Both the position numbers and the translations under genes were made by a program. A DNA stretch of 64,000 bases from an uncultured bacterium (GTDB taxonomy: Bacteria > Bacillota > Clostridia > Lachnospirales > Lachnospiraceae): NCBI GenBank assembly GCA_947647735.1, contig CANSLJ010000008.1:62001-126000 (forward strand). The letters are read 5' to 3'. The notes under the pieces were generated by a model. It saw nothing but the letters and a program-made list of their open reading frames with translations. It had not been told where the DNA came from and did no database searches. This document shows, in pieces, positions 50,967-60,797 of the stretch. Every line of letters starts with the position of its first letter. Position 1 is the stretch's first letter.

Positions 50967-52489
50967 CGTGTATTCCCCCTCTTCGATCCCGCCATATAAA
51001 GTCCGAGTTCCTGAACAGTGATCTTTTCAGGCTGAAGGTCTCCCACAATTTCCCCTTCATACATTACCAGAATACGGTCGCTGATATCCATGACTTCATC
51101 CAGTTCCAAAGAGATCAGAAGCACTGCCTTTCCCGCATCCCTCTGTGCAAGCAGCTGTTTATGGATATACTCTGCTGCTCCCACGTCAATCCCCCGGGTA
51201 GGCTGCACCGCGATCAGCACTTTCCGGTCAAGCCCGATCTCCCGGGCAATAATGGCCTTCTGCTGATTTCCGCCTGACATACTGCCCGCAGTTGTCTGTG
51301 TTCCTCTGCCCGCCCTGATATCGAATTCTTCTATCTTCTGTTCTGTATACTTCTGGATCTCCGAATGTCTTAAAAAGCCGTGTTTCTGAAAATCCGGCAT
51401 AAAATACTGTTTTAAGACCATATTTTCTCCCAGATTGAAAGGAAGCACCAGCCCGTACCGCTGGCGGTCCTCGGGAATATGGGCTAAACCTTTCAGATTC
51501 CGGTAGCGGACTGATTTATCCGTTACATCCTCTCCGTCCAGAATGATCTGCCCTCCGCTGACCGGAAGCAGGCCAGCGATGGCATATGCCAGTTCCGACT
51601 GGCCGTTCCCCTCAATACCCGCTATACAGGTAATCTCTCCTTCACGCGCCTGAAAGCTCACATGATCCAGCAGATTTTTATTGCTAAATCTGGATTTCAC
51701 CACCAGATCTTTCACTTCCAGAGCACAACCGGCAGGATGTGCTTCGTTCTTTTCCAGATGAAGCTCTATTTTATGTCCGACCATCATCTCCGAAAGTTCT
51801 TCTCTGCTCGCCTCTGCAACATCCACCGTGCCGATATACCTTCCTCTCCGCAGCACGCTGCACCGGTCCGCCGCCTCTTTTATCTCATTCAGCTTGTGCG
51901 TGATCAGAATGATAGACTTCCCTTCAGCGGCAAGCTTCTTTAATATTTTCATCAGATCCTGAATTTCCTGCGGCGTCAGCACTGCCGTAGGTTCATCAAA
52001 GATCAATATATCATTATCCTTGTACAGCATCTTCAGGATTTCCACTCTCTGCTGCATGCCGACACTGATATCCTCCACATAAGCCTCTATATCCACATTC
52101 AGCCCATATTGTTTTGAAAGCGCCTGCACTCTTTCTCTGGCGGCATCCATTTTCAGGAATCCCTTTGACACGGTTTCCACGCCCAGGATGATATTCTCCA
52201 GCACTGTAAAGTTATGGATCAGCATAAAATGCTGATGCACCATGCCAATACCAAGCCTGTTTGCATCTCCGGGATTTTTTATCTGTACTTTCTTTTCGTT
52301 AATCCAGATCTCACCTGCATCTGCCTGATACAGACCAAACAGGATGCTCATCAATGTGGATTTTCCGGCTCCATTCTCCCCAAGAAGAGCGTGAATCTCT
52401 CCCTTTTTTACGGAAAGATCCACGCAGTCATTTGCAATGACGCCAGGAAATCGTTTGGTGATCTGCTTTAACTGAACCGCATATTCCAT
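50963..52489 (-). CDS. Nucleoside ABC transporter ATPase (NupO-type)
   Basis: 508 residues, two fused nucleotide-binding domains. The first has a full Walker A (GENGAGKST) and signature (VGMQQRVE). The second has the degenerate GIEGNGQSE loop and SGGNQQKAI, the usual asymmetry in this family (RbsA/YufO-like). AGGAGG precedes ATG 52489. Confidence 0.93.
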   Translation of the reverse strand: MEYAVQLKQITKRFPGVIANDCVDLSVKKGEIHALLGENGAGKSTLMSILFGLYQADAGEIWINEKKVQIKNPGDANRLGIGMVHQHFMLIHNFTVLENIILGVETVSKGFLKMDAARERVQALSKQYGLNVDIEAYVEDISVGMQQRVEILKMLYKDNDILIFDEPTAVLTPQEIQDLMKILKKLAAEGKSIILITHKLNEIKEAADRCSVLRRGRYIGTVDVAEASREELSEMMVGHKIELHLEKNEAHPAGCALEVKDLVVKSRFSNKNLLDHVSFQAREGEITCIAGIEGNGQSELAYAIAGLLPVSGGQIILDGEDVTDKSVRYRNLKGLAHIPEDRQRYGLVLPFNLGENMVLKQYFMPDFQKHGFLRHSEIQKYTEQKIEEFDIRAGRGTQTTAGSMSGGNQQKAIIAREIGLDRKVLIAVQPTRGIDVGAAEYIHKQLLAQRDAGKAVLLISLELDEVMDISDRILVMYEGEIVGDLQPEKITVQELGLYMAGSKRGNTR

Positions 52490-52522
52490 TCCAATCCTCC
52501 TGCTTATTGCACCATTTTGATT

Positions 52523-53698
52523 TTATTCCATTACCTTTACAGAAACATAGGTAACTGGAAGCTGATCGGCAGATTCCGCATCTGCATCTTTTAAGATCCC
52601 ATCCAGAATACCATCTGTATTCTCTTTCATCGCTGCATAAATTGCATCATAATCATCCTGTGTGAAATTCTCAAAACGTGCGTTATCCATCACAAGTCCT
52701 ACACCATCGGACTCTACGCCAAGTGTTGCATCCACACCGCCTGGGAAGTTTCCTGCATAGTAATCTTCCAGCGCTGCTTTTACTGTGACCTCCAGCTGTT
52801 TAACAGAAGAAGTGATAACTGTATCAGAGTCTCCCGACTGATCCACATCCACACCGATCGCTTTTCCGTTATTTGCTTCTGCTGCCGCAAATACGGACTG
52901 TCCTACTGCGCCGCCGCAGGCAAAGATCACTTCTGTTCCCGCCTGATACCAGGAAGCTGCTTTGTTCTGATTATCCGGAGTTGCATCAAAATTTCCTGTA
53001 TAAGCATAGGAAATCTCAACTTCCCCCGCCGAAAGGCCGAGCTCTGCCGCCGCGTAATCTGCCCCCTGTACAAATCCATAACCGAAACGCACCACTGCAG
53101 GCACTGCCATTCCTCCAAGGAAACCAAGCTTTCTGTATCCATCTTTTACAGCCGCATAACCTGCCAGAAAACCTGCCTGTTCTTCCGCGTAAATAACTGA
53201 ATAGGTATTATCTGCCGTTGTGTATGTGGCATCGTCACCTGCCTGGGGCCGGCCGTCGATGATCATGAAATATACATCCGGATACATATCCTGTGCCTTA
53301 TAGATAGCCGTTTCGAACATATAGCTGGGACCGATGATGATCTTTGCTCCCGCATTGATAGCCAGTTCAAAACTGTTCAAATATTCTTCATCTGAATCCT
53401 CCATACTCTGGTAATACTGATAGGCTTTCCCGTTGGCATCCGCATAAGCTTTAATGCCTTCCCAGGTTCCCTGGTTAAAGGACTTATCATCAATGCTTCC
53501 CCCATGATCGATCACCATGGCGATCTCCTGAGTTCCCTCTCCTGTTTCCGTCTCCTGATCTGCTTTCGCCTCCTGATCTGTTTCAGCCTCCACAGCCACA
53601 TTTTCCGCCGCCGGTGCTTCCTCTTTCTGCCCGCATCCGGCACAGAAAACACTTACGATGCACACGCTTAAAAGCACTGCCATAAATTTCTTTCTCAT
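52523..53698 (-). CDS. BMP family nucleoside-binding lipoprotein
   Basis: 391 residues. Signal peptide with lipobox CAGC (Cys22), then a repeated E-T-D-Q-E-A/K linker (TDQEAKADQETETGEGTQ), then the Bmp/PnrA domain: VIDHGGSIDDKSFNQGTWEGI, IIGPSYMFETAIY, GFLGGMAVPAVVRFGYGFVQG and ACGGAVGQSVF. It binds nucleosides outside the membrane. AGGAGG precedes ATG 53698. Confidence 0.93.
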   Translation of the reverse strand: MRKKFMAVLLSVCIVSVFCAGCGQKEEAPAAENVAVEAETDQEAKADQETETGEGTQEIAMVIDHGGSIDDKSFNQGTWEGIKAYADANGKAYQYYQSMEDSDEEYLNSFELAINAGAKIIIGPSYMFETAIYKAQDMYPDVYFMIIDGRPQAGDDATYTTADNTYSVIYAEEQAGFLAGYAAVKDGYRKLGFLGGMAVPAVVRFGYGFVQGADYAAAELGLSAGEVEISYAYTGNFDATPDNQNKAASWYQAGTEVIFACGGAVGQSVFAAAEANNGKAIGVDVDQSGDSDTVITSSVKQLEVTVKAALEDYYAGNFPGGVDATLGVESDGVGLVMDNARFENFTQDDYDAIYAAMKENTDGILDGILKDADAESADQLPVTYVSVKVME

Positions 53699-53725
53699 AA
53701 AATACCTCCTGATCCTTCTTTGTTT

Positions 53726-54436
53726 TTAATTTTCCAAAAGTGTCTCCAATGCAATATTGATCATTCTGTCTAATCCTTTTTCCTTGATATCTGCCGCCAT
53801 ATGCTCCTGGGGACGGTAAAGATTTACAACGATCGTCAAGAGCATAAGAGCCTGCACTTTTTCTTTGGCTCCCACCGTATACAGGCCTGCACCCTCCTGT
53901 TCTGATGCCAGAATTCCATATTTCTCCCATATGCGGCTGTAGTTTTCTTTATCATCCACATAAAAATGATCGTTGCACAGTGTGTTTCCCACATAGAACC
54001 TGCAGTCAGCTTCTTTTGCCGCATGATATGCTTTATGAAGCAGTTCAAAATCCGCAGACGGTGCAAATACACCCGGAAGCTGATACTGATTGATCCCGGA
54101 AGTTGTACTTGTAGATGTGGAAAGTACGATATCCCCTATCTGCAGCTCTTCCCTGACAGCTCCCGCGGTTCCGATCCGCACCAGTTTTTTGCAGCCATAA
54201 TCCCTGCAAAGCTCCGTGGCATATATCATAATAGACGGTGTCCCCATACCGGTAGCCATCACAGATACCTTCTGCCCTTTGTAATATCCTGTATATCCGT
54301 ACATTCCCCGGATATCATTAAAGCATACTGCGTCCGTCAGATAGGTCTCAGCAATATGCTTTGCCCTCATCGGATCGCCGGGAAGCAGGACATTGGGGGC
54401 TATCTCTCCGACTGCCGCCCGAATATGCATACTCAT
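53726..54436 (-). CDS. deoD: Purine-nucleoside phosphorylase
   Basis: 236 residues, the hexameric DeoD type: NVLLPGDPMRAKHIAE at the N-terminus, GMGTPSIMIYATEL and IGTAGAV near residues 65-95, and the EQEGAGLYTV segment. It cleaves imported purine nucleosides with phosphate. AGGAGG lies eight bases before ATG 54436. It is first in the operon, followed by the BMP lipoprotein and the importer, so uptake and breakdown are co-expressed. Confidence 0.95.
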   Translation of the reverse strand: MSMHIRAAVGEIAPNVLLPGDPMRAKHIAETYLTDAVCFNDIRGMYGYTGYYKGQKVSVMATGMGTPSIMIYATELCRDYGCKKLVRIGTAGAVREELQIGDIVLSTSTSTTSGINQYQLPGVFAPSADFELLHKAYHAAKEADCRFYVGNTLCNDHFYVDDKENYSRIWEKYGILASEQEGAGLYTVGAKEKVQALMLLTIVVNLYRPQEHMAADIKEKGLDRMINIALETLLEN

Positions 54437-54496
54437 TCTGCCTTCCTCCTGTTATTCAGTTTCTGATAAAAAACAGCGCCGCTTTTTATTTACTGT

Positions 54497-54541
54497 ATTC
54501 TATCACTCTTTCGATCCTCCCTGACACGACAAATGTCGTGT
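54497..54541 (-). promoter_or_regulatory. Promoter and Crp-type operator of the nucleoside operon
   Basis: ACACGACAAATGTCGTGT (54524-54541) is a perfect 18 bp palindrome. On the minus strand a TAGAAT -10 box lies at 54502-54497 with no good -35. The palindrome centre is about 42 bases before the likely transcript start, the position used by Crp-type class II activators. Confidence 0.7.
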
Positions 54542-54565
54542 GTATTTTCATTTAATCGCCCTCAG

Positions 54566-54617
54566 CACGACAAATGTCGTGTATACTTTTGCTTTTTTCT
54601 GCGATTATTAGTATACT
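54566..54617 (+). promoter_or_regulatory. Promoter and Crp-type operator of the regulator gene
   Basis: CACGACAAATGTCGTG (54566-54581) repeats the operator at 54524-54541, with centres 41 bp apart. It is followed by TTGCTT (54589-54594), 17 bases, TATACT (54612-54617) reading rightward. The site centre is about 50 bases before the predicted transcript start. Confidence 0.7.
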
Positions 54618-54664
54618 GAATTTACAATTATCTACAAATTCAGTGTAAATGGAGTTTTGTATAA

Positions 54665-55336
54665 ATGATCATCAATAACCCATTGGTAAGAAAAGAATAT
54701 TTTGACCGTTATCAGATACAGGAATGGTTTTCTTTCAATATCACTCCGTGGCTGGAATTATGCCATTTCAAAAGAGGAGAACATCTGTGCAATGAAAATG
54801 AAATCACCTCCTGCCTCTATTTTCTTGTAGAAGGCAGAACAAAGATTTATACAACACATAGAAACGGGCGTATTTCTCTGATAGAATACAACGCTCCTGT
54901 TTCCATTATCGGTGAAATGGAATTGATCGGCACCCGGCAGAAAACCATTGCTGTTCAGGCACTGGAGGACTGTTACTGTATCATGATCCGCCTGCACGAA
55001 TGCCGCAGACAGATCCTGAACGATCCTGTATTTTTACTTCGATTAAGCCAGTATTTAAGTGAACGCACCGTAAGAAATACGCGTAACTTTGTGGCAAATC
55101 AGGCGCACCCTCTGGAAGAGAGGCTCTGTGCTTTTATCCTGACAGCACAGATCAATGGCTGTTTTACCGAGCCGCTTACGGAATCCTCCGAGTATCTCGG
55201 CGTCAGCTACCGGCACATGCAGCGTGTGATTGCAAAACTGTGCAATGCAAATATCCTGACGCGGTGCAGAGAGGGCTATCAGATCACAGATATGAATTAT
55301 CTTGTAGAACACAGCAGTCCATTTTCGACTGTTTAA
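54665..55336 (+). CDS. Crp/Fnr family regulator (YeiL-like)
   Basis: 223 residues. The cyclic-nucleotide-binding-like barrel spans residues 15-125 (FKRGEHLCNENEITSCLYFLVEGRTKIY; GEMELIG). A C-terminal winged helix-turn-helix follows (TESSEYLGVSYRHMQRVIAKL). It resembles E. coli YeiL, which is linked to nucleoside genes. GGAG lies before ATG 54665. Divergent to deoD with two identical palindromes between them, it most likely activates the nucleoside operon and controls itself. Cysteines at 37, 46, 103, 105 and 113 might serve sensing, but no Fnr-type cluster is evident. Confidence 0.88.
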   Translation: MIINNPLVRKEYFDRYQIQEWFSFNITPWLELCHFKRGEHLCNENEITSCLYFLVEGRTKIYTTHRNGRISLIEYNAPVSIIGEMELIGTRQKTIAVQALEDCYCIMIRLHECRRQILNDPVFLLRLSQYLSERTVRNTRNFVANQAHPLEERLCAFILTAQINGCFTEPLTESSEYLGVSYRHMQRVIAKLCNANILTRCREGYQITDMNYLVEHSSPFSTV

Positions 55337-55368
55337 AGGCAATAACAATATAAGAAAGGGATACCACT

Positions 55369-55911
55369 ATGCAGAACAGATCACCCATCTCTACTTTTCA
55401 GGCTCTGACCATCGCTATTGTACGCGGTCTGGCATTTTCCCTGATCACCCTCATCTATCTGGGAATACAGACGCCTCTCACTCCCTATCTGTGGGTCGTA
55501 TACACTGGTTTCTTTTTGAGTACCGCTCTGGGATGTGACCGGCACAGATTCTTCTCTTATCTCTGCAGTTTGGGATGCGGTTTTCTCTGGGGGATCCTTT
55601 ACCTGCATATGAGCGGATGGATCACTTCACTGCTTCCTGTAAGCATGCTGGCGGCAACTGTGTTTTCCGAATTCTTTTTAACCTCATCACTTTTATTTAT
55701 CCATCTTAAATTTTTGAAAGGAACCCTGCTGGGAACCATTCCAGCAGTTTTTGCTGCGATCGCCGTGTTGTTTTCTTCCGGCTCCTTATCCGCTATTCCC
55801 TGGTGCGCCATTTCCGCAGGAACCGGTATCTGTATGGCCTTTTTGACTGAACTTGTCATTCAATGGATTCTTCGTATGCACGATCATCTCACAACGCCCC
55901 GGCTCCCTTAA
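55369..55911 (+). CDS. DUF1097-type membrane protein
   Basis: 180 residues with about six transmembrane helices and a short cytoplasmic end. The pattern (polytopic, PLTPYLWVVYTGFFLSTALG, GFLWGILYLH) fits the DUF1097 family, function unknown. AAAGGG precedes ATG 55369. It follows the Crp-type regulator by 32 bases and is probably co-transcribed, so it may belong to the nucleoside response. Confidence 0.65.
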   Translation: MQNRSPISTFQALTIAIVRGLAFSLITLIYLGIQTPLTPYLWVVYTGFFLSTALGCDRHRFFSYLCSLGCGFLWGILYLHMSGWITSLLPVSMLAATVFSEFFLTSSLLFIHLKFLKGTLLGTIPAVFAAIAVLFSSGSLSAIPWCAISAGTGICMAFLTELVIQWILRMHDHLTTPRLP

Positions 55912-55921
55912 CATAAAAACA

Positions 55922-55965
55922 CCTCCAAAGCAGACATTGATTGTTTCACATATCTGCTCCGGAGG
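55922..55965. terminator. Bidirectional terminator
   Basis: CCTCC-AA-AGCAGA (55922-55934) pairs with TCTGCT-CC-GGAGG (55953-55965). On the minus strand it is followed by TGTTTTTA, so it ends the aldolase operon well; it also lies 11 bases after the DUF1097 gene. Confidence 0.75.
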
Positions 55966-56058
55966 CATCATATTAGTTCTTTGCCAGCCTCAGTATAAAT
56001 TTTTGCCGTATTTTAGTTTACCCCCGCAGTATCGGACATTTGGGGACTTTTCCCTTTT

Positions 56059-56931
56059 TTATTCCGCATCCATCATCGCAAACGTCCGCATCGCCTCTTT
56101 CACATTCTCCCGCATGGCATCTCTTGCTTTCGCCAGCACCGTCGAGAAAAAGACCGGTTCTTTATCCGCTGCTTCCTTCACATACTCCGCCGCCGCATTA
56201 CCGCCCGCCTTGTCCATATAGGTAAAATAATTGATCTTCCGCACGCCTGCCCGGACGGCCTCCTGAAAATCCTCCCTGCTGACGCCGGAACCGCCGTGCA
56301 TCACTACAGGAATGTTATTGCACTGCCTCCGCACCTCTTTTACCACATCAAAATCCAGCTTCGGCTTCTTTAAGTAAATTCCGTGGGTCGTGCCGAAAGA
56401 ACATGCCAGCGCATCGATGCCAGTCTGCGTCACAAAATCCTTCGCCTGCACCGGATCCGTGTAGATCTTTGTATCGTCATCCTCGCCGGAACCGTCCCCC
56501 GCGCCGGACTCCCTTCTGCCCATACTCCCCAGCTCCGCTTCCACGCTGGCGCCGTATTTTGCCGCCAGCTCCACAGCCTTCTTCGTATTCGCAAGGTTCT
56601 CCTCATAGGGCAGGGTGGAACCGTCGTACATGATCCCGGTAAGCCCGATCTTCAGCGCACGCTCCAAATACTCCAGATCCTCACCGTGATCCAAATGCAC
56701 ACATACAGGAACCCCCGCCTTCTTTGCAAAATCCACCATCAAAGGCCCTATCAGATCGATCGGGATCCATGACTCATGACACTGTGCAAACTGGATGATC
56801 AGCGGAACGCCAAGTTCCTCCGCCGCCTCAAAATTTGCCTGAAGGCTTTCCAGATTCGCCGCATTAAACGCGCCCACAGCGATCTGCTTTTCCTCCGCGA
56901 TCTGTAAGATCTCTTTCAATGTAACTAACAT
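56059..56931 (-). CDS. Class II fructose-bisphosphate aldolase family protein
   Basis: 290 residues. Zinc-site motifs are CVHLDHGEDLEYLERAL, the histidine in SFGTTHGIYL and VMHGGSGV; catalytic NYFTYMDKA region near the end (NINTD-like KINYFTYMD). Class II aldolases cut ketose bisphosphates such as fructose-, tagatose- or deoxygluconate-type substrates. Start ATG 56931 has GGAGAGGAG upstream and lies inside the kinase gene end. The coupled kinase probably makes its substrate. Confidence 0.9.
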   Translation of the reverse strand: MLVTLKEILQIAEEKQIAVGAFNAANLESLQANFEAAEELGVPLIIQFAQCHESWIPIDLIGPLMVDFAKKAGVPVCVHLDHGEDLEYLERALKIGLTGIMYDGSTLPYEENLANTKKAVELAAKYGASVEAELGSMGRRESGAGDGSGEDDDTKIYTDPVQAKDFVTQTGIDALACSFGTTHGIYLKKPKLDFDVVKEVRRQCNNIPVVMHGGSGVSREDFQEAVRAGVRKINYFTYMDKAGGNAAAEYVKEAADKEPVFFSTVLAKARDAMRENVKEAMRTFAMMDAE

Positions 56932-58049
56932 AATTTTCTCCTCTCCCATCCCTGCGCGATCTTCTCCCGCAGTTCCTCCAGTGGCTTCAGCCCGCCGAGG
57001 GCATCGTATGCCCCAAGGCAGCAGGCGCCCGTCGCCAGCGCCATCTCCACCGCCTCCTCTATCCCGCATCCATCCAGCACGGAAACGAGAAAAGCCGCAA
57101 TACTGGTATCCCCGGCTCCGGTTCCCGATAAGATCTTCTCCGGCACAAAGCTCGCCTCAAAGCCCTCTTTATCCGCCCACTCATCCACCGCAAGCCCCAG
57201 CTTTTCACAGACCGGTGCAGTCCGCTCCACAGACGCCGTTTTATAATACATCCCCAGCGCGCCGCATTTGATCAGCACCGCCCTTGCCCCCATGGAAACC
57301 GCCTTTTCGGCGAGAGGCTTCACATCCTCCGGCGTGATCACCTCCGTCATATCCCTTCCTTCCGCCCGCAGGCTCCACGCCTCATACCTGTCCTGATCCA
57401 GCATAAAGCACAGCTCCTCCACGCTGGGCACAAAAAAATCCACATAGGGAAGCGTTCTTCCCAGAATCTCCTCCCAGTCGGCGGCTCCCGCCTCCGAATC
57501 CGCATCCACCGCCGCCAGATCGAGGGATGTCGCCGTATCCAGCGCCTTGATATGCCGGAACATTTCCGCCAGTTCCCGCCCGCCGTCCTGATACATCCGC
57601 CTCATGATGGGCGGATAACCGAAATGAAACAGATCCGCCTCCGCCGCTTTCCCGTAATCGATATCTTCAGCGCCAAAGGTATCATTCGCTCCCGGATTGT
57701 GCAGAAAAATGCGGTCTATCCCGGGAACCGCCACCACCACGGAATAGGAGGTGGACTCCTCCTCAGAAACCAGCATCCCCTGATCCGCCTCATATTTTCG
57801 CAGAATATGCAATACCATCTCGCCGAAAGCATCCGCCCCGATCTTGCCCATCAGGGTGACATCCGCCCCCAGAAGCTTCATGGCAAGCCCCGTATTGGCG
57901 ACTGCCCCGCCGGTATGTACATCCGCCTCCTTCATATGGATCAGCTTTCCGGGGATCAGAATATCGCTGACCTGCCCCGCCTTCTGCTCCGGAAAGACAG
58001 GCGTGATATCCAGACAGATATGTCCCGCCGCTATTATTTTCTTACGCAT
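56925..58049 (-). CDS. PfkB family carbohydrate kinase
   Basis: 374 residues. N-terminal AAGHICLDITP and HTGGAVANTGLAMKLLG; C-terminal ATP/catalytic motif LSGTGAGDTSIAAF with the catalytic aspartate. It phosphorylates a sugar or sugar phosphate; the exact substrate is not clear. AGGAGG precedes ATG 58049. Its stop overlaps the aldolase start by seven bases, forming a kinase-aldolase pair. Confidence 0.9.
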   Translation of the reverse strand: MRKKIIAAGHICLDITPVFPEQKAGQVSDILIPGKLIHMKEADVHTGGAVANTGLAMKLLGADVTLMGKIGADAFGEMVLHILRKYEADQGMLVSEEESTSYSVVVAVPGIDRIFLHNPGANDTFGAEDIDYGKAAEADLFHFGYPPIMRRMYQDGGRELAEMFRHIKALDTATSLDLAAVDADSEAGAADWEEILGRTLPYVDFFVPSVEELCFMLDQDRYEAWSLRAEGRDMTEVITPEDVKPLAEKAVSMGARAVLIKCGALGMYYKTASVERTAPVCEKLGLAVDEWADKEGFEASFVPEKILSGTGAGDTSIAAFLVSVLDGCGIEEAVEMALATGACCLGAYDALGGLKPLEELREKIAQGWERRKLC

Positions 58050-58151
58050 AGTCCCTCCTGTCCCGGTTCATCCTCCCTCTGCTCCAGCGTTTTACTCCAC
58101 GCCCATCAGCAGATTCACCACGTACATTTCCAACCCTTCAAAATCCAAATA

Positions 58152-58751
58152 TCACCCCTTCACCGCCTCCATCAGCAGCTTCACGCACAGATCCATCCCC
58201 AGCCTGCCGCTGTCCATATACAGTTCATAATATTTCGGATTTCCCCATTCCCAGTCTGTCACAGAACGGTAAAATCCGCTCCTGCGCTTATCGTTTTTTT
58301 TCAGAGCATTTTTCGCTTCCGCCCCGCTGAATCCCTCTTTTTCCACAGCTCTCTTCAGCCTTTTTTCATCATCAGCATGGATAAACACCCTCAGGCTGTT
58401 CTCCCTGTTTCTGAGGATATAGCCTGCCGCCCGCCCGACGATAATGCAGTTTCCTTTTTCCGCCGCCTCCTCTATAATGCGCTCCTCCTCCAGAAACAGC
58501 TTATCCGACATGGAAAGATTTTTACTGTCGGAATTTCCGCCTAAAGAAGTCTTGGAAAGATTAAAGAGCAGGCCGCCCGGACTGCACTCATCCAGCCCCT
58601 CGATCTGATAGGGAGGTATCTCAAGGTTCTTTGCGGCCTCCAAAAGAATATTCCTGTCATACAATTTATAGCCCAGTTCTTTCGCCAGCCTTTTTCCGAT
58701 TTCGTTTCCTCCGCTGGCATATTTTCGTTCAATTGTAACAATATTATACAT
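58152..58751 (-). CDS. Cytidylate kinase-like family protein
   Basis: 199 residues with TIERKYASGGNEIGKRLAKE at the N-terminus, CIIVGRAAGYILRN near residue 98 and a charged lid (NALKKNDKRRSGFYRS). It is the third member of this family in the window. AGGAGG precedes ATG 58751. It lies 102 bases upstream of the PfkB gene, probably in the same transcript. Substrate unknown. Confidence 0.82.
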   Translation of the reverse strand: MYNIVTIERKYASGGNEIGKRLAKELGYKLYDRNILLEAAKNLEIPPYQIEGLDECSPGGLLFNLSKTSLGGNSDSKNLSMSDKLFLEEERIIEEAAEKGNCIIVGRAAGYILRNRENSLRVFIHADDEKRLKRAVEKEGFSGAEAKNALKKNDKRRSGFYRSVTDWEWGNPKYYELYMDSGRLGMDLCVKLLMEAVKG

Positions 58752-58913
58752 TTTTTCTCCTCCTTTCTGGTAATTATTGCCTATATTTTTATTATATCAC
58801 TCTTTTCCAATTTCTCAATCTGTTTTTCTGAATATTCGGCACAAAAAAATGAGATGCCGAAGCACCTCATTTTCAACCTTTGACGGTCTCACTTTCTATG
58901 TATTTTACAACGG

Positions 58914-60605
58914 CTATTCCTTTAAACAGAATCTGCTGACCAGATCCTCCATAAGCTGTGACTGGCTTGACAGCTCTTCGCTGGCTGCCGCGCTCTGCTG
59001 GGCTGTCGCCGTATTCGTCTGCACAACATCGGAGATCTGTTCAATTCCAATGGTGATCTGAGAGATCGCCTCCGCCTGGTTATCGCTGGCTTCTGAGATC
59101 TGGGTGATAATACCGGTGACCTCCCTGACTCCGCCGGCTGTCTGATCCAGCATCTTCGCCGTCTCATCGGCTATCCGTGTTCCGTGCTCCACCGCCTTTA
59201 TGATATTATCTATCAGTGACGCCGTATTGCCGGAAGCTTCGGCACTTTTATCGACCAGGGTACGGACCTCCTCAGCGACAACGGCAAACCCTTTTCCGGC
59301 ATCTCCCGCCCGTGCCGCCTCTATGGAAGCGTTGAGCGCAAGAATATTAGTCTGGAAGGCAATATCTTCGATCGTCTTAATGATCTTGTAGATCTCATCC
59401 GTACAGCCGTTGATATCATTCATGGCATGAATCATTTCCTGCATCTTTTGATTGCTTTCATCCATCCTGCCTCCAACAGTATCAGCCATACGGCTCGCCT
59501 GCCGTGCATGCTCGGCATTCTGTTTTACCCTCTCGGAGACCTCATTGATGCTTGCGGCAAGCTCTTCAACCGAGCCGGCCTGTTCCACCGCTCCCTGAGA
59601 AAGCGCCTGCGCCCCGTTGGATACCTGGTCAGAGCTGCTCGCCACCTGGATGGAGCTTTGGCTGATCTGAAGTATCGTATTGTTCAGTTTATCGGCGATC
59701 TCCCGGAAAGAAACCAGAAGCGGGTAGAAGCCGCCGGTATATTCCTCCTCACAGGCAGTGTCCACCGTAAAATCGCCGGAAGCCATCTGCGCCAGAAAAC
59801 GGTTTTCGTCCTCGATGATCGTCTGCAATTTCCGGATCAGCACCCTCACCTGATCGGAGAGCACTCCCAGCTCATCCTCGGAGGTGTAGGATATCTCTAT
59901 GTCCAGATCACCCTGCGCCATTCTGGAAGCGGCATCCTTTATTTCCAGAACCGGAAGCCTAATCCCGCGAATGATCACAAAGGAGAAGTAAACGCCTGTC
60001 AGGATCGTTATCAGCATAATGCCTGACTGCACGATCGTTGAGTTTCGATAGATCCTTTTGCTGGAAAGAGTCTCCGCCTCGCTCCCGCTCACATTATAGG
60101 TAACGATATCATTGAGAGCGCCGCTCAACCCATTATAAAGTTCCACACACTCTCCCTCAAGAATGGAGCGCGCCTCATCCTTCTGCCCCGCTTTTCCCAG
60201 TTCTATCAAACGGTTATCCGCCTCACTGTACTCACTCCAGTACCTTGCGGCCTTCTCGTACAGGCTCCTCTCATCTTCATCGATCATTCCCGCATACCGG
60301 GCCAAAAGCGAATCCATCTCGCCCTTTTCCTTTTCGACATACTGCAGGCTCATATCCTCCATTTCCTCTGTAAGCGCGGTGAGGTATCCCAATTCGTTGA
60401 GCCGGATATTGGACAATGTGGCAGTCATGTCCCTTGCGACATCTACACTGGGCAGCCAGCTGGTCGAGATATCGTTGTTCTTATCGTTCATGATGCCCAT
60501 CAAGAAAAAGGACATTCCTCCGATAAGGAGCATACCAACCAGCGCGACCCCTACCAGTACATAGAGCTTTAAACCGATCTTTAAATTTTGAATTTTCCTT
60601 ACCAT
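58914..60605 (-). CDS. Methyl-accepting chemotaxis protein
   Basis: 563 residues from ATG 60605 (AAAGGA ten bases upstream). Transmembrane helix at about 15-38, four-helix-bundle extracellular domain (4HB type, about 40-185), second helix at about 190-212, HAMP, and a long coiled signalling domain. The hairpin tip reads [37 protein letters not shown]. It signals to CheA/CheW, which are elsewhere. The ligand is unknown. Confidence 0.95.
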   Translation of the reverse strand: MVRKIQNLKIGLKLYVLVGVALVGMLLIGGMSFFLMGIMNDKNNDISTSWLPSVDVARDMTATLSNIRLNELGYLTALTEEMEDMSLQYVEKEKGEMDSLLARYAGMIDEDERSLYEKAARYWSEYSEADNRLIELGKAGQKDEARSILEGECVELYNGLSGALNDIVTYNVSGSEAETLSSKRIYRNSTIVQSGIMLITILTGVYFSFVIIRGIRLPVLEIKDAASRMAQGDLDIEISYTSEDELGVLSDQVRVLIRKLQTIIEDENRFLAQMASGDFTVDTACEEEYTGGFYPLLVSFREIADKLNNTILQISQSSIQVASSSDQVSNGAQALSQGAVEQAGSVEELAASINEVSERVKQNAEHARQASRMADTVGGRMDESNQKMQEMIHAMNDINGCTDEIYKIIKTIEDIAFQTNILALNASIEAARAGDAGKGFAVVAEEVRTLVDKSAEASGNTASLIDNIIKAVEHGTRIADETAKMLDQTAGGVREVTGIITQISEASDNQAEAISQITIGIEQISDVVQTNTATAQQSAAASEELSSQSQLMEDLVSRFCLKE

Positions 60606-60707
60606 GTCAAATTGATCCTTTCCAGTTTTATCGTACAGATACTTCCTGTTCCGGTTTTGATCCGGTACCAAAAGTATAGGTTCAGCTTTTACGCCAAACC
60701 CATTTAA

Positions 60708-60736
60708 ATTGTACCATACCGGCCATACTATTTCAA
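60708..60736 (-). promoter_or_regulatory. Promoter of the chemoreceptor gene
   Basis: TTGAAA (60736-60731), 17 bases, TACAAT (60713-60708) on the minus strand, with an extended TG before the -10. Confidence 0.65.
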
Positions 60737-60797
60737 TCCGTTTTCGCTAAACGGATCCCCTGTACGGAAATAAAGCCCCCCTGACATTTCGTCTGTA

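Noticed and set aside
56932-57069. N-terminal extension of the aldolase
   Set aside because: The extension is Gly/Arg-rich shadow sequence of the PfkB gene end; ATG 56931 has a strong ribosome binding site and starts the family match.
60606-60707. Cyclic-di-GMP riboswitch in the chemoreceptor leader
   Set aside because: The leader shows only small hairpins (for example CCGG-ATCAAAA-CCGG) and none of the conserved riboswitch sequence.
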